From assembly GCF_002078505.1 (NCBI RefSeq), contig NZ_LUAV01000022.1, positions 161,051 to 225,050 of the forward strand: a stretch of 64,000 nt of DNA, read 5' to 3'. Position numbers and translations under genes: made by a program. The notes below the pieces were generated by a model. That model was not told the origin of the DNA. It worked only from the letters and a program-made list of their open reading frames with translations, and did not search any database. Shown here piece after piece: positions 55,322-63,822 of this stretch. The DNA is from Ensifer aridi. Its GTDB lineage: Bacteria; Pseudomonadota; Alphaproteobacteria; Rhizobiales; Rhizobiaceae. Position 1 is the stretch's first letter. Every line of letters starts with the position of its first letter.

Positions 55322-56426
55322 GGGCGGCCTCGCGAATGCCGATTTCGAAGGCGACGCAGGGGTCGAAAAGCAAGGCAAGCAGGGAGACGGATCGCGCTGC
55401 GCTCTCACCAGTCCCGATCTGCGACGACAGCAGCCTCTCGACGAAAGGGCCCACCGGGTGAAAATTCCACTCGGTCGGCGCGAGGATGCGATAGGCGGCG
55501 AGCCGGCCGTCACTACCGACCTCGGCGTGGTGATAGAGCCGCCCGCGCGCGCATTCCACCGCGCCGTAGCCGCCCGCGCTCGGCGTCGATCCGCCGGCGG
55601 CAAACGATGACCAGTCTTGCTCGCCGGTTGCCGCGAGGCGCGCGAGTTGCGCCAGGCAATCCTGGATATCGCCGATGCGTGCAATGAGGCGCCGCGCCAG
55701 ATGCGGCTCGCAGGACAAAGTGGCGCCACCGCGGCGGGCAAAGGCTCCCGTTTCCACGACGCGGCCGGGAAGGTGCGGCATGCGGGCGAAATCCGGTTCA
55801 TCTGAGAGACGGGCGATGACCTCGGCGTCGTCATCCGCAGTCAGTGGTTCTGGGGTCCGCTGCGCGAAGTCAGCAGCATCGCCGAGGTCCTGCAGCATCG
55901 CAGCGAGGACCGAACCCGCCACCGGTTCATCGCCATCGCGGGGAGTCCCCAAGGCATGGGCGGCAGCGGAAAGCCGCGCCGCATCGGCCGCCAGGCTGTC
56001 TTTGGCGATTTGTCCGCTCCGCGCCTGCGATACAATCGCCTGCGAGGCGGCGAGCGCTTCACGCAACTGCCGGCCCACACCGAGCGCCATTTTCTCCGGG
56101 AGCGGCGTCGGCCAGTGCAAGATCAGAGGGCGGAGGGTCTCGAAGATTCGCTCGGCCAGCAGGCCGGCGCCGGCGGCCACACGCTCCTCATCGCCCATCG
56201 GCGTGTCCGTCGCATTGAGGACAGCAATCCTGCATGCAAGCGATTGCGCGAAACCGCAAAGCGAAAAGACCTGTCCCGCCAGTGCGGGCGCCTCCTCCGC
56301 CCGGCGGCCAACGAACATGCGGGCGAGCCCCTCCGGCCGGTTCGCCTTCACGGCGACCGAACAGGCGAGTCCACGCGACACCGTCACGTCGATCCGGATC
56401 GTGCCTGCACTGAGGAGATAGCTCAT
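55314..56426 (-). CDS. hupK: HupK, hydrogenase large-subunit maturation scaffold
   Basis: A 370-residue protein, diverged from [NiFe] large subunits (HoxV family). It keeps FSLCGFAQSLACRIAVLN near residue 60, and the C-terminal FDPCVAFEIGIREAAHA, a degenerate form of the DPCxxCxxH motif. HupK is thought to hold the Fe(CN)2CO precursor before its transfer to HupL. It overlaps hupJ by an ATGA. No damage. Confidence 0.9.
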   Translation of the reverse strand: MSYLLSAGTIRIDVTVSRGLACSVAVKANRPEGLARMFVGRRAEEAPALAGQVFSLCGFAQSLACRIAVLNATDTPMGDEERVAAGAGLLAERIFETLRPLILHWPTPLPEKMALGVGRQLREALAASQAIVSQARSGQIAKDSLAADAARLSAAAHALGTPRDGDEPVAGSVLAAMLQDLGDAADFAQRTPEPLTADDDAEVIARLSDEPDFARMPHLPGRVVETGAFARRGGATLSCEPHLARRLIARIGDIQDCLAQLARLAATGEQDWSSFAAGGSTPSAGGYGAVECARGRLYHHAEVGSDGRLAAYRILAPTEWNFHPVGPFVERLLSSQIGTGESAARSVSLLALLFDPCVAFEIGIREAAHA

Positions 56427-56937
56427 TCCGTCATCGCCTCCTCATGCTTGCGGAATCTGCCGCGCAACAGGTCGCGGCGATTGAGACGAGCCGCGGGGGC
56501 GGGGGCGGTTCGGGCGCGGACGGATCGAAGAAGGCTCGAATGGCCTCCTCGGCGGTTTCCAGCGCCGCCTCCATGGTGGCGAATTCGAGACCGGGGAAAG
56601 CAGCGACCAGGAATCGATACGGCCAATGGTGTCGAGCTCGCCGGCGATGAAATCCACTTCGCCCACGGGGCAAGCCGATCCGCACTGTCGTGCCCATCGC
56701 GGCGGGCGCGGAGGGCGGCGCGCCCGGAAAATCGAGCGCCACGAGGTTCATGGACCAGGGCGTCGTAACGATCCCGAAAGCGCGGCCGCCAAAGGCGCGA
56801 AAGCCGGTGGCGGCGACGCTGAGCACGGGATTGCAGATCGGCAGGTCGGCCATTGCAGCGTGAATATGGCGGTAGCGAGCCTCGAGCCGCTTCCCGATTG
56901 CCAAGGCAAGGTCAGAATCGGCCAGGTTAGCGTTCAT
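56423..56937 (-). pseudogene. hupJ: HupJ, hydrogenase accessory protein, frameshifted
   Basis: The HupJ/HoxT-like sequence starts MNANLADSDLALAIGKRLEA at ATG 56937, overlapping hupI. After VRIGLP the coding sense moves to a second frame (GEVDFIAGELDTIGRIDS), where CCCC has one base too many. It returns to the first frame at EFATMEAALETAEEAIRAFF and moves again to a third frame for RLNRRDLLRGRFRKHEEAMT, ending at 56423 in an ATGA overlap with hupK. Read straight, one frame stays open to 56431 but with a scrambled middle and end. Homologues assist small-subunit maturation. Confidence 0.75.
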
Positions 56938-57142
56938 GACGTAGCCTGATGAACTGCGTTTGGAGCGCATCGCAATTAGGGCAGCGCCAATCCTGCGGAA
57001 GATCGGCAAAAGATGTACCGGGCTCGATCTGCCCGACGGGATCGCCTTCAGCCGGATCGTAGACGTGCCAGCAGATGCCGCATTCCATACGGTCGTCGTC
57101 CGACACGACCTCGCGTTTGTCGAAATTCTCGAAGGCGCTCAT
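56927..57142 (-). CDS. hupI: HupI, hydrogenase-associated rubredoxin
   Basis: A 71-residue rubredoxin with the two iron-binding CxxC pairs in MECGICWHVYDPAEGDPVGQ and WRCPNCDALQTQF. Rubredoxins of this operon are needed to mature the iron-sulfur small subunit under oxygen. It overlaps hupH by an ATGA and hupJ by eleven bases. All four Cys ligands are present. Confidence 0.93.
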   Translation of the reverse strand: MSAFENFDKREVVSDDDRMECGICWHVYDPAEGDPVGQIEPGTSFADLPQDWRCPNCDALQTQFIRLRHER

Positions 57143-57987
57143 CTGAAATAAGCCTCCTCGATTTCACGCATCCGCGCCTCGGAGTCCCGGAAGTCCTCCT
57201 CGGCCGCGATCGCGACGGAGGGGATGTCGCAGATCTCGAGCGTGTCGAGAATGATCGTGTCCATGGCGTTGTAGAACTGAACCGACCAGACATTGCGTGC
57301 GCCGGTCGCCACTGCGCGGCAGGTGCCGTAGCCGCGCGAGGTGAGCTGCACAGGCCCCGCGCCCAGCGTCTCCTGCAAAAACGTCATGTCTTCCGGGCTC
57401 ATCGGAAAGAGGGAGAAAGTGATGACATGTGCCGGCTCGCCATCCCGGTAGCGGCCAATCCTGTCTCTGATCTCGGTCAGCACGGGCATGACGTTCATCG
57501 CGCCAGCAGGCGCCGGTCCATGGCTGATCGTTGATGGCAGCGCCGAACAGACTTGCCTGACGACAGCGGGAATGCTTGCCACCTCGACATAGTCGGCGAT
57601 GGGCCGGCCGTCGCCGTCGATGAAGCGGATGCGCCAGACGCCGGCCATAACCGCTTCCTGCATCCGTGCGGTGATGCCGTTCGAAAGCGCTGCGACGCCC
57701 GCGGCTTCCCCCTCGCCGAGGGCGTGGGTGATCAGTTCCTTTTCATCATGCGGATAATCCGTGATGTCGAACAGACGGCCCTTTTGGTTGGCCCTCTGGA
57801 GAGCGAGGGCCTCGGCGAGCTCCGGCAGGAGCATCGCTGTGCGCCGACATCGGCGGATCATCTCCTCGGTGCTGCTGGTGGCAAGGAAATTGCGCTTGCG
57901 CGCACGGAGCGGCGGCTGGCAGCCCATCGGCATGACAGCCATCGCCGCGTCTTCGCGCTCGGGGCGGATCCAGAAATCGGTCTTCAT
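57139..57987 (-). CDS. hupH: HupH, hydrogenase expression/formation protein
   Basis: A 282-residue HupH/HyaF-family protein. It contains MAVMPMGCQPPLRARKRNFL, the mid-region VWRIRFIDGDGRPIADYVEV, and the C-terminal VWSVQFYNAMDTIILDTLEI typical of the family. It acts in hydrogenase small-subunit maturation. It overlaps hupG and hupI by four bases each. Length and motif set are normal. Confidence 0.92.
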   Translation of the reverse strand: MKTDFWIRPEREDAAMAVMPMGCQPPLRARKRNFLATSSTEEMIRRCRRTAMLLPELAEALALQRANQKGRLFDITDYPHDEKELITHALGEGEAAGVAALSNGITARMQEAVMAGVWRIRFIDGDGRPIADYVEVASIPAVVRQVCSALPSTISHGPAPAGAMNVMPVLTEIRDRIGRYRDGEPAHVITFSLFPMSPEDMTFLQETLGAGPVQLTSRGYGTCRAVATGARNVWSVQFYNAMDTIILDTLEICDIPSVAIAAEEDFRDSEARMREIEEAYFR

Positions 57988-58427
57988 CGGACGATCACAG
58001 TACCGTCACGCGTGATCTCGATCTTTGGTCCGCTCGGGGGCATCATGACGGGCGCATCGGGCGCCAACCAGGCGCCGACCTTTTCGACATATTCCGACCA
58101 GTCGCGTATTTTGCCGAGGACGCCCACGGGCTTATCCCGGCGCGTGACAACCAGGCTTGGCATCACAACAACGTTGAAGCGGGCCTTGAGCTTATCCTCG
58201 GCCGTATGGCGGACTACCGCACCGCGCAGACGACCGCAGAAGAACAGCAGGAGTTCAGGAAGAATCACGGCGACGTCAATGGCCTCAGGCTGCTTTGCCG
58301 GGTCACCTGTAAAGAACAGCAAGGCATTCTCGCTCGCCGTCGAAGCGAGGAAAGCGTCGATGTTCGTCTCATCGACGAGAGGCAGGCGCGACCGCTCGCT
58401 TAATGCGCGGACCAGAGCACATGTCAT
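57984..58427 (-). CDS. hupG: HupG, HyaE-like thioredoxin-fold chaperone
   Basis: A 147-residue protein from ATG 58427, behind GGAGG. The thioredoxin-like fold shows in ENALLFFTGDPAKQPEAIDV and NVVVMPSLVVTRRDKPVGVL, but the CxxC of true thioredoxins is absent, as in HyaE/HupG. It escorts the Tat-exported small subunit before assembly. The 166 bases between hupF and hupG hold no other gene. Confidence 0.9.
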   Translation of the reverse strand: MTCALVRALSERSRLPLVDETNIDAFLASTASENALLFFTGDPAKQPEAIDVAVILPELLLFFCGRLRGAVVRHTAEDKLKARFNVVVMPSLVVTRRDKPVGVLGKIRDWSEYVEKVGAWLAPDAPVMMPPSGPKIEITRDGTVIVR

Positions 58428-58593
58428 TTTACCTCCACAAATCACCATGCAAATCGTTCCGAATATGATCTGCAAACGGCGTGCCAGACTGAGGAAAGTT
58501 GGTTTCCGGTGATCTGTAAGGGAATATTCGCCTCAGACCCGGTCCCGATGAAGAATGGACGGAAGGTCAATTTCCAACGTGGTCCTATTCTTT

Positions 58594-58890
58594 TCAGCTG
58601 TCGCGCAGATGCGACGGCAGTTCCGGTTCGCGGGAGACCAGATCGGCGAAGAGGGACTCGAATTCCCTTCCGTCGACCGCCTCGGCCAGACCCGTAAGCG
58701 CATCGTCGATCGCGCGCGCTTCTTCAGCTTCCAGCACGCGGATGGCCGAGCCGAGATGGGTCAGCAGCCAGGTGCCTGCGGGCTGCGGGCCAACCAGCAT
58801 CAGCGAGATCGTCGATATCGCGCCGCGGCGCTCGCACTGGGCTGCGAACTCGGTTCCAGCAACGACCCGCATGGGAATGCCTATGCACAT
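58594..58890 (-). CDS. hupF: HupF, HypC-like chaperone for HupL
   Basis: A 98-residue HypC paralogue starting MCIGIPMRVVAGTEFAAQCE at ATG 58890, with GAAAGCAT upstream. HupF protects the large subunit during maturation and in R. leguminosarum is important under oxygen. Its C-terminal tail (FESLFADLVSREPELPSHL) is longer than that of HypC, as is typical. Intact. Confidence 0.9.
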   Translation of the reverse strand: MCIGIPMRVVAGTEFAAQCERRGAISTISLMLVGPQPAGTWLLTHLGSAIRVLEAEEARAIDDALTGLAEAVDGREFESLFADLVSREPELPSHLRDS

Positions 58891-58988
58891 GATGCTTTCC
58901 TCAATTCTCGACATCAAATGAAATCGGGCGCCGCCGCGCACTCGACTCCCCGAGCGGCTACCGACCCGCCGCAGCCTTGGGAGATGGT

Positions 58989-59562
58989 TCAGCCGGCAAG
59001 GAGAGCCGCACCGGCAAGGGCGACAGCCAAGCCGGCGATCCGCATCGCGCCCTGCCTGGCTTTACCGAACCTGAAGGAGGCCAGATCGATACCCACGGCG
59101 TGCAGGGCGATCGTTGCAGTGAGGAAGCCGGCCACATAACCGCCCGCACGCGCCATTGCCGGAAGTCCCGTGTCATGGGCGTGGCCATGGAAGAGCGCAC
59201 AGATACCGACCACCGTCGCCACTACGGGTGTCGGAACTTTCACTTCCAAGGCGACCAGAAGCCCAAGCACCGGGACTGTCAGTGCGATTGCGGTCTCCAC
59301 CATTGGAAGCGGAAGCCCGTAGACGCCCATCACGCTGCCCACAGCCATCAACGCCACGAAGGCGGAGGGAACTATCCAGCGGCGGGCCTTACCACCCAGC
59401 GTCGACGCCCAGAAGCCGACCGCGACCATCGCCAGGATGTGGTCGCGGCCGTTGAACGGGTGGCCAAGACCAGCGAGCGCTCCATCCGTATGCAGCCCGA
59501 CATGGGCATGCGTCCGGTAGCGCCAAGGCGGCAAGCGTTGCCGCGATCCTGTGGTATGTCAT
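58989..59562 (-). CDS. hupE: HupE, nickel permease, frameshifted in signal peptide
   Basis: The HupE/UreJ-family membrane protein starts MTYHRIAATLAALALPDA at ATG 59562. One base too many near 59510 puts the continuation, HAHVGLHTDGALAGLGHPFN, into another frame, which then runs intact to 58989 with five or six membrane helices. The conserved HPFNGRDHILAMVAVG nickel motif and FHGHAHDT are present. HupE imports nickel for hydrogenase. As written the signal peptide is cut off from the transporter, so function would be lost unless this is a sequence error. Confidence 0.8.
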
Positions 59563-59572
59563 GGATGTCTCC

Positions 59573-60181
59573 TCAGAAATTCAGCGCGGCCGCTTCGGTA
59601 CGGCGTTCGTAATTGTCGTAGTCGATATCGTTTGCGAGGAGCCGCGGCACCACCGCGTCCTCCGGCCGTGCGGTCACCGGAACGCCCCAGTCACGCAATA
59701 TCCGGACCGCCATCTTGACCGCCGCAGGTATGACGGCCCTGACGGGCTCTGTTAGCGGTCCGCCCCAGTCTTCGAGATGGAGCGGCTGACAGCCGATCAA
59801 CGCCAACCGCTCGGGATAGTGGCCCATGAGATCTGCAGTGCTCAGCACCTCCTGGAAGCCGGTCTGGTGCAGGCTCATCTTCTTGGCGCCCGTGAATTTC
59901 GGCACCTCGTCGTCTTCCACCACCTTCATCGTGCCCGGCTCAAGCCCGTAGTCGATGGCGTCGAAGACGATCAGCCGATCGTGCTCGTTGACAAACTGGA
60001 CGAGGTAGAGCCCCTGCGTGCCGCCGTCGAGAATGGTGACGTTATCAGGGACTTCATAGGTCTTATGGAAATGCTCCACCGCCCGAACGCCAAAGCCCTC
60101 GTCGGCCCAGAGGATGTTGCCAATGCCGAGCACGAGAATGCGAGGTGTGGGCGCGGATATCAGAGGGTAGGGAGCCGCCAT
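59573..60181 (-). CDS. hupD: HupD, hydrogenase maturation endopeptidase
   Basis: A 202-residue protease of the HyaD/HupD family: ILVLGIGNILWADEGFGVRA has the metal-sensing Glu, followed by FDAIDYGLEPGTMKVVEDDE with the conserved Asp, and KKMSLHQTGFQEVLSTADLM with the His. It cleaves the C-terminus of HupL after His of DPCxxCxxH once nickel is in place. It starts directly after the hupC stop. Intact. Confidence 0.94.
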   Translation of the reverse strand: MAAPYPLISAPTPRILVLGIGNILWADEGFGVRAVEHFHKTYEVPDNVTILDGGTQGLYLVQFVNEHDRLIVFDAIDYGLEPGTMKVVEDDEVPKFTGAKKMSLHQTGFQEVLSTADLMGHYPERLALIGCQPLHLEDWGGPLTEPVRAVIPAAVKMAVRILRDWGVPVTARPEDAVVPRLLANDIDYDNYERRTEAAALNF

Positions 60182-60743
60182 CTAGTCCTCCCCGTCCTTG
60201 AACAGCCGCTCGCCTGAGATCATCGAAGAGATGATGCTCTGTCGGCTCATAATGTCCTCGCGAACCGCCACATAGATGTGGACCATTACGAATACGAGGA
60301 TCACCCACATGCCGAGATGATGGAAGGTGTGGATGTCCTGGCTGTTCGGCCAGATCGAGAACACCCAGCCAAACAGTGCATATTCTAAGCTGTCGCGGCC
60401 CGCGCCCTCGCTATAAAGCGCAAAGCCGGTGGTCACCATGAAGAAGAGGGGCAAGGTGAACATTGCCGACAAAGGCCCAGTAGACGCGGAGGATCAGGAA
60501 CACGGCGAGGACCTGCCCCGCCGCGAAGTGCATGAAGCGCATGTAGCCCATAAGGAAGTTGGCACTCGCCTCGCCGGGAACGGACGGCAGCGGCGAACCG
60601 ATGAAATAACCGGTGAGCGCGAGCGTCAGGATCGAAACGGCGTTGACCCAGTGCCAGATGCGCACTGGAGCTTCATAGACATAGACGTTCTGACGCTGGA
60701 CGGCCTTTTCACCCTCGGCGGCGATAGATTCATGGATGGTCAT
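60182..60743 (-). pseudogene. hupC: HupC, hydrogenase cytochrome b with internal deletion
   Basis: The N-terminal part from ATG 60743 matches HupC up to ILRVYWAFVGN (residue 94): PVRIWHWVNAVSILTLALTG is helix one with a heme His. The downstream part AMFTLPLFFMVTTGFALYSE to LFKDGED, in another frame, is the C-terminal half with HHLGMWVILVFVMVHIYVAV. Between them roughly 50 residues (the HHARQ, EIRWYLF and GHNPLA region of homologues) are missing; GCAATG is at the junction. The sum is about 189 instead of about 240 residues and needs a frame change. Such a protein could not be made, so electrons from HupSL have no normal route to quinone. Confidence 0.85.
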
Positions 60744-60755
60744 GACCGAACCGCC

Positions 60756-62546
60756 TCACCGGACCTGGACCCTGGCCATTTCCTGACCGTCCGGGCTCAT
60801 TACATGCGTCGAACACGCCAGGCAGGGATCGAAGGAATGGATGGTTCGGAGAATTTCGAGGGGCTGGATCGGGTCGGACATCGGGGTATCGATGAGCGAT
60901 GCCTCGAAGGCGCCGATATTGCCTTCGGGGTCGCGCGGGCTGCCGTTCCATGTTGTAGGAACGACGCACTGATAATTGTCGATCCTGCCGTCCTTGATCT
61001 TGATCCAGTGCGCGAGCGCGCCGCGGGGCGCCTCGGTAAAGCCGACCCCCTTGACCTCCTTGGGCCAAGTTTCCGGTTTCCACTTGTCGATGTGGGCGGT
61101 CGAAGAGTCGCCGGCCCTGATGTTGGCGATCAGCTTGTTCTGGAAATAGCGCATCTGGTGGCCAGCCCAGCTCGATTCCAGCGCGCGCGCTGCGGTGCGG
61201 CCCAGCGTCGAAAAGAGCGCCGAGACCGGCAGGCCGAGGTCCGTGAGCACCTTGTCGACCGGATCCTTGAACTCCGCCTTGTTCTGCGCATAACCGATCA
61301 CCCAGCGGGCGAGGGGGCCGACCTCCATGGCATGGCCGCGCCAGCGCGGCGCCTTGATCCATGAATATTTCGCAGCTTCGTCAAGCTGCTCGATATTCGT
61401 CTTGGTGCCCTTGGCGTTGGGGCCCAGTTCGTAGTGAGGCTCGGTGACGCCGTCCCAGGGATGGAGGCCCTTGGTCTCGTCGGGATATTTGTACCAGGAG
61501 TGGGTCACGAACTCCTGGATCTGTTCGGGGTCCGCATGGTCGACCGGATGGACTTCCGCGAGATTGCCGTTGACGATCGCGCCACGCGGCAGCTTTAGGC
61601 TGGCGTCGGAATGGTCGTTGGCATGTTCCGGCACGTCGCCATATGCCAGGACGTTTTTGCCCGATAGCCCACCGCCATAGAGCCAATCCTTGTAGAATGA
61701 GCCGATGGCCATGATATCGGGGACATAGACCTTGTTATTGAACTCGATGATCTGATCGATGATCAAGGTCACCAAGTTCAGCCGTTCCATATTGATCGCG
61801 CCGACGGCGCCTGTGCCGTCGATATTTATCGCAGAGGGCACGCCACCGACGAGCCAGTTGGGATGCGGGTTCTTGCCGCCGAAGATCGTGTGGATCTTGA
61901 CGATCTCCTTCTGGAAGTCGAGCGCCTCCAGATAATGCGCCACCGCCATCAGATTGGCCTCGGGGGGCAGCTTGTAGGAAGCATTGCCCCAATACCCGTT
62001 CTTGAAGGGGCCGAGCTGGCCAGATTCGACGAACTTCCTGAGCCGGGTCTGGACGTCCTTGAAATAGCCTGGCGAGGAAAGCGGCCAGTCGGAGACTGAT
62101 TGCGCCAGCGCCGAGGTCGCCTTGGGATCGGCCGAAAGCGCCGAGACCACATCCACCCAGTCGAGTGCGTGGAGATGATAGAAATGCACGATGTGATCAT
62201 GCACCTGGAGCGCCAACTGCATCAGGTTGCGAATAGAGTTCGCATTGTCCGGAATGGTGATGCCGAGCGCATTTTCCACGGCACGCACCGACGTCAGCGC
62301 ATGTGTGCCGGTGCACACACCGCAGATGCGTTCGGTAAAGGCCCAAGCGTCGCGTGGATCGCGGTTCTTGAGGATAACTTCGATGCCCCGCCACATCGTG
62401 CCGGTCGACACGGCGTTGCGGATGATGTTGTTTTCGTCGACATTCACCTCGATCCGCATATGACCCTCGATGCGGGTGACCGGATCGACGACGATGCGCT
62501 TGCCGGAATTATCGAGCGTAACGCCGTTCGGACTTTGACTTGTCAC
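60756..62546 (-). CDS. hupL: HupL, [NiFe] uptake hydrogenase large subunit
   Basis: A 596-residue large subunit. N-terminal nickel-iron ligands are in RICGVCTGTHALTSVRAVEN (CxxC), and the C-terminal ones in FDPCLACSTHVMSPDG (DPCxxC); HupD would cleave after the His. RIEGHMRIEVNVDENN is the typical start region. It follows hupS by 22 bases and precedes hupC by 12. The protein is intact and belongs to the membrane-bound group 1 enzymes together with HupS. Confidence 0.97.
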   Translation of the reverse strand: MTSQSPNGVTLDNSGKRIVVDPVTRIEGHMRIEVNVDENNIIRNAVSTGTMWRGIEVILKNRDPRDAWAFTERICGVCTGTHALTSVRAVENALGITIPDNANSIRNLMQLALQVHDHIVHFYHLHALDWVDVVSALSADPKATSALAQSVSDWPLSSPGYFKDVQTRLRKFVESGQLGPFKNGYWGNASYKLPPEANLMAVAHYLEALDFQKEIVKIHTIFGGKNPHPNWLVGGVPSAINIDGTGAVGAINMERLNLVTLIIDQIIEFNNKVYVPDIMAIGSFYKDWLYGGGLSGKNVLAYGDVPEHANDHSDASLKLPRGAIVNGNLAEVHPVDHADPEQIQEFVTHSWYKYPDETKGLHPWDGVTEPHYELGPNAKGTKTNIEQLDEAAKYSWIKAPRWRGHAMEVGPLARWVIGYAQNKAEFKDPVDKVLTDLGLPVSALFSTLGRTAARALESSWAGHQMRYFQNKLIANIRAGDSSTAHIDKWKPETWPKEVKGVGFTEAPRGALAHWIKIKDGRIDNYQCVVPTTWNGSPRDPEGNIGAFEASLIDTPMSDPIQPLEILRTIHSFDPCLACSTHVMSPDGQEMARVQVR

Positions 62547-62568
62547 GTTGGTGTTCCTCCCCTGAGGA

Positions 62569-63651
62569 TTACGCGTGGTCTTTTTCGCGCTTGCTGGTGA
62601 CGCGCTTGACGGCAGTCACGGCGGCATGCGCGGCGATCGCGCCGCCCACAATACCGGCCGCGGTCAAACCGACCTTGTCGGCATTCGCCTCGATCCCGAA
62701 CTGATGGAGGTTGGTCAGCCGGTCATAGAAGCTGCCATTGTCCCAGAAGCCGTCTTCCGAACAGCCAATGCAGCCGTGGCCTGACTGGATCGGGAAGGAG
62801 ACGCCACCGTTCCAGCGGACAGTGGAACAGGCATTGTAGGTTGTCGGACCCTTGCAGCCCATCTTGTAGAGGCAGTATCCCTTTCGCGCACCCTCGTCGT
62901 CCCACTCCTCGACGAACTGGCCGGCGTCGAAATGCGGGCGCCGGTAGCACTTGTCGTGAATGCGCTGCGAATAGAACATCTTCGGCCGCCCCTGCCGGTC
63001 GAGTTCCGGCAGCTTTCCGAAGGTGGTGATGAAGGTGACGACGCCGGTCATCACCTCAGCGATCGGCGGACAGCCGGGAACCTTGATGATCGGCTTGTCG
63101 AGGATGACCTTGTCGATCGGCGTTGCTTGGGTCGGATTGGGTTTGGCGGCCTGCACGCAGCCCCAGGAGGCGCAGGCACCCCAGGCGATGATGGCAAACG
63201 CGTCCGCGGCCATCCATTTGAGCTTTTCGACGAATGGCCGTCCGCCGTCGATGCAGAACATGCCGTCCTCGTTGAGCGGCGGATTGCCCTCGACGGCGAG
63301 GATGTACTTGCCCTTGTACTTCTCCTTGGTCTCTTCGAGGATAGCCTCGGCCTGATGGCCGGCGGCCGCCATGATCGTATCATCATAGTCGAGCGAGATC
63401 ATCGACAGGACCACGTCCTTGACCAAGGGATGGGCCGAGCGGACGAAGCTCTCCGAACAGCATGTGCATTCGAGGCCGTGCATCCAGATGACGGGCACGC
63501 GTTCCTTGGTCTCCAGCGCCATCGCCATAGCCCTCGCCGCTCCCGACCCGAAGCCGAGGCTTGCGGCCGTCAGGCTGCAGAACTTGGTGAAACTGCGCCG
63601 GGTAATCCCCTGGCGGCGAATGACGTCATAAAAGGTTTCGGCAGCTGCCAT
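62569..63651 (-). CDS. hupS: HupS, [NiFe] uptake hydrogenase small subunit
   Basis: A 360-residue small subunit with a Tat signal (ITRRSFTKFCSLTAASLGFG). The proximal cluster motif is LECTCCSESF, with an extra Cys, and GACASWGCVQ supplies another, matching the six-Cys ligand set of oxygen-tolerant enzymes such as E. coli Hyd-1. The medial and distal cluster ligands are in KCYRRPHFDAGQF, YCLYKMGCKGPTTYNAC and HGCIGC. A membrane anchor helix, AAGIVGGAIAAHAAVTAV, ends the protein. It heads the hup operon under a sigma-54 promoter. Electrons from H2 pass through it to HupC, which is damaged here. Confidence 0.96.
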   Translation of the reverse strand: MAAAETFYDVIRRQGITRRSFTKFCSLTAASLGFGSGAARAMAMALETKERVPVIWMHGLECTCCSESFVRSAHPLVKDVVLSMISLDYDDTIMAAAGHQAEAILEETKEKYKGKYILAVEGNPPLNEDGMFCIDGGRPFVEKLKWMAADAFAIIAWGACASWGCVQAAKPNPTQATPIDKVILDKPIIKVPGCPPIAEVMTGVVTFITTFGKLPELDRQGRPKMFYSQRIHDKCYRRPHFDAGQFVEEWDDEGARKGYCLYKMGCKGPTTYNACSTVRWNGGVSFPIQSGHGCIGCSEDGFWDNGSFYDRLTNLHQFGIEANADKVGLTAAGIVGGAIAAHAAVTAVKRVTSKREKDHA

Positions 63652-63722
63652 GTTGCTCCTCTAGCAATCCAATCCCCATCACACCGCCCGGATGGACATC
63701 GGGGGTCCGTCAGGAATGTTCG

Positions 63723-63740
63723 CAGCAAGAAGCGGGCCAG
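63723..63740 (-). promoter_or_regulatory. Sigma-54 (-24/-12) promoter of hupS
   Basis: On the minus strand the sequence reads CTGGCCCGCTTCTTGCTG, with the GG-N10-GC core and TGGCCCG/TTGCT boxes close to the RpoN consensus. It lies about 72 bases upstream of the hupS start. In R. leguminosarum hupSL is driven by such a promoter with NifA. I could not find an obvious TGT-N10-ACA activator site in the short sequence available upstream. Confidence 0.8.
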
Positions 63741-63822
63741 TTCTGAATCCCGAGGCCTACTTTCCTCCGAAAATTTCCGGGCTGGTCATACTTTTCTTCA
63801 AAAAAGGTATAACGACGCAGTC

